A stretch of 64,000 bases of DNA from Thysanoteuthis rhombus. Lineage: Eukaryota; Mollusca; Cephalopoda; Oegopsida; Thysanoteuthidae. Made by a program: the position numbers and the translations under genes. This document shows, piece by piece, positions 56,095-64,000 of this stretch (position 1 is the first letter of the stretch; each line of letters begins with the position of its first letter). Where the stretch lies: NCBI GenBank assembly GCA_963457665.1, contig OY735228.1:4765971-4829970 (forward strand), in the 5' to 3' direction. Under the pieces are notes generated by a model. That model made no database searches, was not told the DNA's origin, and worked only from the letters and a program-made list of their open reading frames with translations.

Positions 56095-56440
56095 AGTAGA
56101 GAGTTCCTATGCAAACTTTTGTGAGCCGGAATGGCTTAATAAAGGGTAAAGGGTAATATCACCCCGTCGAGATCCAACTTCTAAGGCTTATGTCTGGTGG
56201 AGAGTAGGATTTTATCCCAAAAAGTTTCTATAACCAACCCCTAGTAGGATGCAAGTCTACCAAAGGGATACTTTCACCCTAATCACACAACTTTTTACTC
56301 AATCAGCTGCTGAGTGCACAGGGAAATTCGGTCCAGAGACGATAATTCTTGCATTCTTCGCTCATACCGGGAATCGAACCAAGAACCTTTTTCTTGAGAA
56401 GCAAGGGTGCTAACCATAACACTATCCGAGTAAAAGAAAT
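56095..56440 (-). repeat. tRNA-derived SINE family D2, near full length
   Basis: On the minus strand the head has A box TAGTGTTATGGTTAGCACC (56424-56406) and B box GGTTCGATTCCCGG (56380-56367), close to the Asp/Glu-type tRNA pattern. About 230 bp of body follow, and a tail with GGCTTA and CCCTTTACCCTTTA near 56135-56155. A matching tail is at 1262-1315. Confidence 0.75.
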
Positions 56441-57080
56441 GACATAAGACGAGGAAGCAATTACCATTACTTTATATGGGAAAATGTTTGAGCGTTCCCT
56501 GATGGAAAGAAAAATAATGTCTCTGTCCCTGTCTTCGTGGCGAGCACATCGTCACATCTCAGCTCTTCCAATCGTCTTGGAAAGCTCTTCGAGGCTCCTC
56601 TGGTGGTTCCTGTGATTGGCAATTGTCAACTTCATATTCCACAATTTCTTTCCGGTTATATGGCAAGGTCTACATAATTTTCAGCTATTTCGCTAACTTT
56701 CGATTTCACTCCGACACATATTAAGGTATTTCATTTTTCTTTTCAGGTATCGGAGGGAAGTTGAGAGAAAGGGGATTTAGGTAAGTTATATTAGAGTGTA
56801 AAATGGAAAGGGAGAGCAAAGAACGTTATCTAGTTTAATACACAGGTAGCAAGAGTTTCTAATTCTCTGTCCGTAATAATGGATTCTTCCACTTGAATAT
56901 TACCATTTTGCTGATAAAAACATCCAACCCACCATTTGGAATAAAATAGACTCTCCCCCTAAAACAAATTTGTTCAATTATTGACTGTGATGGTAACTCC
57001 TTATATTATGTCCCCCCCCTCAAAGATCATCCCATTGAAATCCAATTACATCAACGATTGATTTTTTACCAGGTTTAACT
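56441..57080. other. No gene seen
   Basis: Unassigned sequence. Confidence 0.45.
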
Positions 57081-57086
57081 AGTTGT

Positions 57087-57305
57087 TAAGGCATGATCTC
57101 GAACGATCACCAAAGTTAAGCAATGTCGAGCCAGGTTAGTACCAAGATGGGTGACCAACTAGGTATACCAGTTGCAGTCTGGAATCTTGGAATCACGTAA
57201 AAAGTATTCTGTCAATCTTCTCGGCAATCTCTACTCTACGCTCAATGACGTAAGCCAAAAGGCCAACCCTTCCCCTAGCCTGACTGCAAGCGACAGGAAA
57301 CAAAT
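57087..57305 (+). repeat. 5S rRNA-derived SINE, best copy
   Basis: 57089-57178 follows 5S rRNA from the GATCTCG block: AGTTAAGCAATGTCGAG (A box), CCAGGTTAGTACCAAGATGG (intermediate element) and TGACCAACTAGGTATACC (box C). The body 57179-57305 (CTCTACTCTACGC, AAGCCAAAAGGCC, CCTGACTGCAAGCGACAGG) matches copy 1 at 10332-10190. Confidence 0.8.
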
Positions 57306-57309
57306 GAAA

Positions 57310-58475
57310 CTAGTTAATTAATATCCGTTGGATTGTTCCATCTTGCCCAGTGTCGTTGGCTTTATAAGCATCTCTCGTAATAGAGTTTTATACCATAAAT
57401 ATGTCTAGTTTTACGATTTACAATCTGCGCTCTCCTCCTACACAAAATAAATGAATTTGAAAAAATAAATTCAGTTTTTACTGTTTTTTAATATTTAGTT
57501 TTTACAGCTCAATTTTACGACTCCAACAACGCTTCTCATTTTTTTTGTTATCTTTTCTAATTCTGTATTTATTCTTTTTTCATGGTTTGCTTTCCACTTT
57601 TTCTCGTTTCGTCATTTTCATTCCTGATTTTATATTTGCTACTGTTTCGTTTCATTTTCTTTTTAAATATTTCTTTGCCTTATTACGTTTTTATAGTCTT
57701 ATTCAATTTCAGTTCGTTGTTTGTTTTTTTGTTTCTTTATACCGCTTTCTATGACGAGATTTTAAATTGTCCTCTTTCTTTTGTCGTTATTTTCTCCGTT
57801 GGTTTTCTGGGCTTCCTCTCTGTTCAGCTCCGGTTTCGAGTTTATCGTTTCGTTTTCTTAGGTTAATAACGACATTTTTTGATGAAGTAAACCTCGTAAA
57901 ATATTGGAGAGAAGCAACTAAGATAGACCTGAGATTTTTCTGGAAAGTATCCGGCGTTCGGAATTCTGGTCTTTACCTAGGTTCGAACTTCAACATTAAC
58001 AAAGTGGAAATTTTTGAATAGTTGATTGAAAATTACTCACACTGTCAATGTGATGTCATCTCCTGCCACTTCTGTTCGGCTAAGAGCAGAGTGAATAAAT
58101 GGTTGATAGTTAAGTGAGGTCAGTAGAGCTCAATTTGGCGAATCAAGTCGAAATTGTTGTGAGCGACATATTGCAGAAGACAGAAATTACAGTTCAAATA
58201 ACCAGACATTATTTCTTGAGTCTCAATACGTTCAAAGGTCAACCCCCTAGAGCCGCTCATAACATTCTTCGTTACATCAACGACATCTGTTGGGAAAGTA
58301 CCCAGCCATTTAATATTAATTAAAAAAAAATGCCAACCTGGAGCAATGGCGCCTTAGTTCACGTCAAAGTACACACTGTGAAACCTCTTACATATTTCCC
58401 TGTGACTCTTCCGTTTTTCAAAAACAGTTTGCAAAGTCCTCTTTCGAAATTGCAATCGGCTGTCTAGAGGCATTT
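57310..58475. other. No gene seen
   Basis: T-rich stretch (57530-57860) with overlapping hydrophobic frames on the + strand, but no known domain and no start context of note. Confidence 0.45.
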
Positions 58476-58479
58476 TTCC

Positions 58480-58720
58480 TAATCCCGTCCACAGTTTGGC
58501 ACTAGTTATGCTAATCTAGCGCTTTTCGTGCTAAATTCGGCGCTTTTTTATGTTTTGGCAGTGCAAAAAAAAAAAACATTAAATTAGTGCAGGCGCGCTT
58601 GAACGTTTCGGCTATTCTCCGCATGTTTTTTATGATTCTTGACCATTTTTTGCCATTTTTTTAATCAGCGCTTTTCGGCGCTTTTCGGCACTCAAACTCG
58701 CACGAGAATATCTTTTTAGT
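58480..58720 (-). repeat. Dispersed repeat family F, copy 2
   Basis: Its reverse complement shares AACGTTCAAGCGCGC and AATTTAATG with 33620-33800. It has several GCGCTTTTCGGCGCTTTTCG sub-repeats. Confidence 0.4.
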
Positions 58721-59995
58721 AAGCTGCACTGTCTGGAATTCCTTGAGGAAAGCTATAAATCATAGGGAGACAATCTAAACTGTAACATTTTGCAAAAAAT
58801 TTGCACGATACTTGAAGACAGAGTGAGCTTGGTCATCATGACAGTCACACCGTAAGCAAGCCTACTCAATGGCGTCTCACTGCCAACTGAGAAGCCCCAG
58901 CTGAGAGTATCTGTTCATGCATACGTAATGAGGTCCCATCTGATTAATTACCAACCTACATCAAGGCCACACCGCCGTTTCTCAAGATATTATAAATTGC
59001 AGGTTACTCTTCGGACATATATTGTTTTCACTGACCTTGACTTATCACTGCACAAAACCAGGAAGAGATTTGGGTAGACAACCGACCTTGAAGATCAGCA
59101 TTCAATTTTTTTTCCTAGATTTGATCACCGACCGGAATGTACAGCATTCTCAGCAACGGAACGAATCAAGGATATCTAGTTGGCTTCATTTACAATCACA
59201 TGAAGTCAAGTGGAAATAAATAGTGGTGACAATGATTGTGTAGCGCCAATTTACTGCATATCAAGAGTTTCCTTATTGTGAGAATCAGCATTTGATATAA
59301 CAGCTTTTACCATAATTAGAACACTGATCATTATCGTCATAAAAAAATACATAACTACCTCAGTTGGTTGAGAACATCGTAAACTTAGCGTCCTCTGGTA
59401 AAAGACCACAGAAATAATGCAGCCAGGGAGGATCGAACTGCTACACAGTAGTAACAGCCTGTGCGATAACTTTACTAATCAATGCTGCAGAGTTGAGACG
59501 GGTAGATTTTTACGCTCTGACTGGCACAAGATAATGGGGCATACATTGAGAATTGAAATTACTACACTACCAGTAGCCTCAAGGAGGACTAAACTAACCA
59601 TCACTCCACATTAATCATTCTTAATAATTACTAAACTTTGTCTGGTATAAGAACACCATATTACGGTGCTGAATCGATCTCCCTACGTGAATCAGTCAGC
59701 GAGATTAGCTTCGTAGACATCACTCTACGGTAGGTTATATGTAGATATTTACTCAGCTCAGCTTATGAAAGTACGGTTTGCATGATCTATCTTTCCCTTT
59801 TCATGAATCCGAAGGTCAGTTTTGAAAGGTTACCTACAGAATTGGAGCGTACGTTTGGATTCATAACAAATTCACTCGTCGTATTGAATGTGTATAGAAT
59901 GTTAAAAACAAGAGAGAGAATTTTAATTTTGCAATTGAGTTACTTTTCCTGAGAATTTAAATTTTTTTTTTTCTCACTATTTATCAACTATTTAT
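58721..59995. other. No gene seen
   Basis: Unassigned. Confidence 0.5.
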
Positions 59996-59999
59996 TTTC

Positions 60000-60150
60000 A
60001 CCTATTTTCCTGTGGAATAATAGTCTCAACAGAAAGACCCGCCCCATAATTCAATCACTTCTTCTATGGTCCACCCTTGCACAAAATTTCATCGAAATTT
60101 ATTGAAAACTTTTGAAGACTTCGTACTCAGAGTTATCTATTCCATACAAA
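60000..60150 (+). repeat. Dispersed repeat family E, copy 3
   Basis: GACCCGCCCCATAATTCAAT, CACTTCTTCTATGG, CAAAATTTCATCGAAATTTA and TTGAAAACTTTTGAAGACTT, matching 13600-13690 and 2935-3020. Confidence 0.45.
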
Positions 60151-60880
60151 GAAGTTTGATGACATTTCCTTTCTTCGACCGAATGAACTGTTTTCAATCC
60201 CAACTTTTGGGGTCAATCTTGACCAAATGTTTACAACATATAACCAGCGGAGTCTTTCCATCTTTACTGGACACAGGCTCTTCCTTCCTGTTGGCCTGGT
60301 CGCAGACAAACCGGTCCCTACACGAAAAGAAGACAGGAAACACTTCCGTTGTCCAGCACACGACAACGGCCAGTCGGCTCAATGCTGGTGGTCATCTGGT
60401 CTTATCAGCGTCCTGTATTTATGGACTTTGGCTCTGCGGTCGGCTCTCTTTCCATTATCTCACCTTCTCTATTTCATTATCAAACTCCAGTCGAAATTTA
60501 AGATGATCTTCTTCTTCCTTCGTAAAAATAACTATCATAACAAAACATAGGAGAGTAAACTGCTCATTGATTCACTATCATGTCACGTAGGCCAAACTGT
60601 TATATAAAATTGACGTTTCTCAATCGTGATTTAACTTAGTGATTGCTAGGTGGGTCTCTATCTAGCTGAGCTAAACTGGGAAGTCTTATAATCGTGCGAA
60701 TTTATTTATTAATACAAACGGTGTAGTAATCATCTTCGATCGGAATAGATGTAGGAGGGAAGGTTGACCTCGCAGCGGCCAGTCTTGTTCATTTATTTAT
60801 TCCTTTGTCTTTATTCGATTTTGTAGGTCCCTATCTTTATTTCATTCTATTTGTGCTCATTCATCACCCTCTTTCTTTTC
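60151..60880. other. No gene seen
   Basis: The 146- and 107-codon + frames (60066-60550) have no recognised domain and overlap each other and two minus frames. I do not call them genes. Confidence 0.45.
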
Positions 60881-61075
60881 TAATTCTCTTGATGGTCTGG
60901 TTTCTTTCTCTCGTTTCCTCTTCGTTTCTTGGTCTTCTCTTTTTCTTTCTTTCTTTTCATCTTTCTTCCTTTCTTTTTTCTTTTTTTTTTCCTCATTCCA
61001 TCTCTATTGCTTTGTCTTTCTTTCTCATTCCATTTTCTTTCTAAACTATTTTTTTCTTTCATTCTTCCCCCCCCC
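60880..61075. repeat. Pyrimidine-rich block
   Basis: CTTT-type sequence ending in a C-run (61068-61076). Confidence 0.85.
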
Positions 61076-61079
61076 CGCC

Positions 61080-61960
61080 CTTTTGTTTTTCTAAGACAGC
61101 AGTTCAAGCATTGCTGGTGGAGAAAGAAGAAAGAAAGATTGATGCTAAAGGTCATCTTTTCATTCCTTCAAGCTAATTTCGTTTTTTTTCCCACCAGTAT
61201 TTTCCCAAATCCTTGACTTTTTCTTTTTTAAATATTTCCCCTGTCCCATAGTAGATGTTACATTTAGTAGTAATTTCTTTCGTGCAAATGTAGCAAGTAT
61301 TATGGGACAGCGGTAGTAATTCCCGCGTTTTTCCCTTCATACGTCTACTTTCCCGCCTTAATTTGTCGGCCATAATTTCGCTCGATTGACATCTGCCTTT
61401 GTTCAAACATAACACAACAGCCAGATATTTGGGGAAAATCTCACATGGTCTTTACCACGCCAATATCAGTGACCTTTGACCTTTACGGCCATTTTCTCCT
61501 TTCGTTGTCACTTGCCTCTAGTGACGTAGCTATAGATTTGGGGTCCCGCTGATTTGGTTCCCTGAGGGGCCCTCCAGGAGATTTGATGAAAAAATGGAAA
61601 TTTGCAATAAATAGACGTACACTATTACTCAAGGCTGAATTATTATTTATTATCTACAAATATATCCTTTTATTGTATAATGTCTGTAAAAGTGCAATAG
61701 ATGAAGTACTATTCATTATGTTTTGGTGACTCCCTCAACTGTTAACTCTGGGGGTGGCATGAAACGTCTCCTTTTCTCTCGGCAACGCCTCTGGTTGTCT
61801 CCTCTTTTCCACCTTTTCTTAGTGAAGAGTTCCATAATCATCAGTATTGTTCTCCGATTTTTCTTTATCGTAAGATATTTTGACCGTTTCCATCTTGGTT
61901 TAAACGATATCATTGTTTCAGCTCTGCTAGAATCTTGGTTTTTTAAATTTTAGTGTTATC
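61080..61960. other. No gene seen
   Basis: Unassigned. Confidence 0.5.
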
Positions 61961-61964
61961 CTTT

Positions 61965-62335
61965 CGTTCTTTTTTTTTTCTCTCTCATTTCTTCCTTCTT
62001 TCTCCAATCTCTATAAAATTTTCCATTAGCTTATAGTTCTCACTATACTGCTTCATATTTTTCTTATTATTTTATATAGTCTCTTCTTCTTTCTTTCTTT
62101 TTTTCTTCTCCCTTTTACTTTCTTCCTTTTTCTACTTTCTTTCTTTCTCGTCCCGTTCTCAATCTCTCTTTTTTCTATATTAACTTTGTCTTTTTTCTTT
62201 CTTCCTTTCACTCTTTCTTTTCTTTGCTTCTTTTCTATTTTCATTCCAATCTTTTTTATTCGCGTCTTCCTTCTTTTTCTTTCTTTTTTCCATTCATACA
62301 TTTTTCTTCCTTTCTTTCATTCATCTTCATTGGTT
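61965..62335. repeat. Pyrimidine-rich block
   Basis: C/T-rich sequence, CTTT and TTCC mixtures; the KERKRRK-type minus frame is a shadow. Confidence 0.85.
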
Positions 62336-62339
62336 TCAG

Positions 62340-62985
62340 GTCCTTTAGTAATTTCAGATTAATATTACAGAAAACAAAATGCAGAGAATATGAATTAAAA
62401 GATGGCATTGCTCCAATAATCGAAGAGTATTTGCCCCCGCCCCTGAATCAGGCTTATTTCCTGAGGGCAAGGGGGCTAGGAAATTGGACCCTCATAGTCA
62501 ATAAACGATAATGGTGCAGTACAATTATTTTATGCAAGCCCAACGCAATGTCCCCGATTAAGAAAATACTAATATTGACCACTAGGATATAATCCGAAAA
62601 AACAATTTTTCTCTGCCGGAAAAATATCCTTCTTTCTCCCTCCCTGAAAAGTAAACATTGGGCGCCCAAGGTTCGATCTCTAGCGCCAGCTTTTGCTTTC
62701 CGATCCATGCTCTATGGTCTAGAAACTTACGAGTTTTTTTTTCTATTCATTATCTACTTCTTTAATTTTGCTTTTTCTATTGAAACATTTAGCAGGGCTT
62801 TCGCGGCCATTTTCATTCTCCCAATTAGTTCTTGGGATCTTAGTAAGGACAGCAAACTTCATGGAAAACTCAGAATAGTAAGATTGGTTTGACGATACGT
62901 TAGAAGAAAAAGAATTGAAGCAGCATTCGTTGAGTCGAAAGAGAATTTTCAAAAGTAATTTTTCGAAAATCCAACAAACCCTGCT
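62340..62985. other. No gene seen
   Basis: AAGGTTCGATCTCTAG near 62670 looks like a lone B box, with no matching A box. Confidence 0.45.
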
Positions 62986-62986
62986 C

Positions 62987-63036
62987 TATTTATCTATCTA
63001 TCTATCTAAGTCGATCGATCTATCTATCTCTGTTCA

Positions 63037-63067
<31 letters not shown>

Positions 63068-63068
63068 A
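62987..63068. repeat. (TATC)n microsatellite
   Basis: TATC units interrupted by TCGATCGATC. Confidence 0.93.
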
Positions 63069-63069
63069 A

Positions 63070-63500
63070 GAATATTCCTCATACGTACAGTTACCTGAAT
63101 CTATCTGAGTATTGCTAGACTGTGATTGAATCAACAAAGCTGGAATTTATCACCATTTCTTTAAATTTTTCTCTTTATCTTCTCACGGATTTGTTTCAAG
63201 AAAATCTCGAAATAATGAAGTCGCTGGAGGGAACGTTGTAGTAACACCTCCATTAGAATTTTACGCGTGAATGTATGGATTACAATTCAGTGATTTATTC
63301 ACTCTACTCTGATCAGAACCTGCAAGAGTCATGGTCATCGCTTATTTTTCTTTCTTTCTTATTCGCTTTTATCCAATCGTTTCAATTGATACATTCTCTG
63401 GTCTTCCTGCGTTGTCTGAAGATCATTTCTGAGATAAAATATTTTCATTATTCAGTGGTTTCGAATTGTTATCGTCTCCCTCGCTGATTCCATTATTAAA
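63070..63500. other. No gene seen
   Basis: Unassigned. Confidence 0.5.
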
Positions 63501-63504
63501 GCAA

Positions 63505-63532
63505 CACAATATATATAAATATATATACACAC

Positions 63533-63591
<59 letters not shown>

Positions 63592-63855
63592 TTATATGTA
63601 TGCATGTGTGGGTGGTTGTGCACGTGCGAGTATAGATAAATTGTACATCAATGATATATTTGAATATAACTGACCTTGTATTTTGTTCTATGTTCAAATA
63701 CATACAACCACCGAGAAACACACGCACACATACACACATACGTGCGTGTGTGTGTGTGTGTGTGTAGACGTAGCTTTTTTCTAGTACAAATCTGCAATAA
63801 TGTGCCATCCTCTTTAGATTAAGTGTGTATGTATGTGTGTGCATGTGTGTGTCGA
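63505..63855. repeat. (TA)n, (CA)n and (GT)n cluster
   Basis: TA 63535-63582, CA 63718-63738, GT 63743-63765 and 63826-63852. Confidence 0.92.
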
Positions 63856-63956
63856 TTGTTGTTCCAAAACGAGATAACCACCTTTAGATAACTAAATGTG
63901 ATAAATTTATTTGAAAATCAAATTTTAGATTTGAATGTTGACATCTTATCACAACA

Positions 63957-63957
<1 letters not shown>

Positions 63958-64000
<43 letters not shown>
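63958..64000. repeat. (TA)n microsatellite at window edge
   Basis: TA to the last base; continues outside. Confidence 0.97.

Noticed and set aside
56367-56424. Possible tRNA gene on the minus strand
   Set aside because: A and B boxes are good, but the cloverleaf arms do not pair well and a SINE body follows, so it is a SINE head.
57089-57178. Possible functional 5S rRNA gene
   Set aside because: The 5' third is missing and box C has changed; the shared body with 10.2 kb shows it is a SINE.
60066-60550. 146- and 107-residue plus-strand frames
   Set aside because: The composition is less biased than elsewhere, but no domain is recognised, the frames overlap each other and minus-strand frames, and the 5' part lies in repeat family E.

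Overview
The window is non-coding animal DNA: AT-rich, packed with microsatellites, and built mostly from decayed transposable elements. I found no convincing host protein-coding exon. Nearly all long open frames are translations of (TA)n, (GAA)n, (CT)n and similar repeats, or lie inside transposon fragments. The best guess for the organism is a mollusc, probably an octopus-like coleoid cephalopod. That is inference, from the many long (TA)n tracts, the mix of tRNA-derived and 5S-derived SINEs, the RTE-like LINE 3' ends and the telomere-type TTAGGG motif. A database search is needed to confirm it.

Region by region. 0-10 kb: (TA)n, (GA)n and (TTC)n tracts, a 38-bp palindromic minisatellite (3.9-4.2 kb), a LINE copy split into two opposite-strand halves (6.4-7.4 kb), and two promoter-like patches (2.4-2.5 and 9.5-9.7 kb). 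10-20 kb: a 5S-rRNA-derived SINE, a palindrome centred on a (TA)n array, copies of dispersed families D and E, and purine-rich blocks. 20-31 kb: SINEs, a second 5S-derived copy, a CAT-rich minisatellite, a second LINE with an inverted 5' part, and hAT- and pogo-like non-autonomous elements. 31-45 kb: a Tc1-like transposase relic, another LINE 3' end, SINEs with (TA)n tails and mariner relics. 45-54 kb: long (GAAA)n/(GAA)n blocks, a CpG-dense patch, a second mariner relic in the same arrangement as the first, a palindromic MITE, a SINE abutting a LINE, and a hAT transposase relic. 54-57.3 kb: the most unusual locus, a telomere-motif 23-bp tandem array between long inverted repeats, nested inside a pogo-like element, followed by a tRNA SINE and a 5S SINE. 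57-64 kb: mostly sequence I cannot assign, with CT-rich blocks and microsatellites.

No genes act together here; the interactions are between repeats. RTE-like LINEs probably mobilised the SINEs (inference). At least two non-coding families end in (TA)n, so retroposition may have seeded many of the TA arrays. No LTR, retrovirus-like or Polinton-like element, CRISPR array, intact tRNA gene or intact rRNA gene was recognised.
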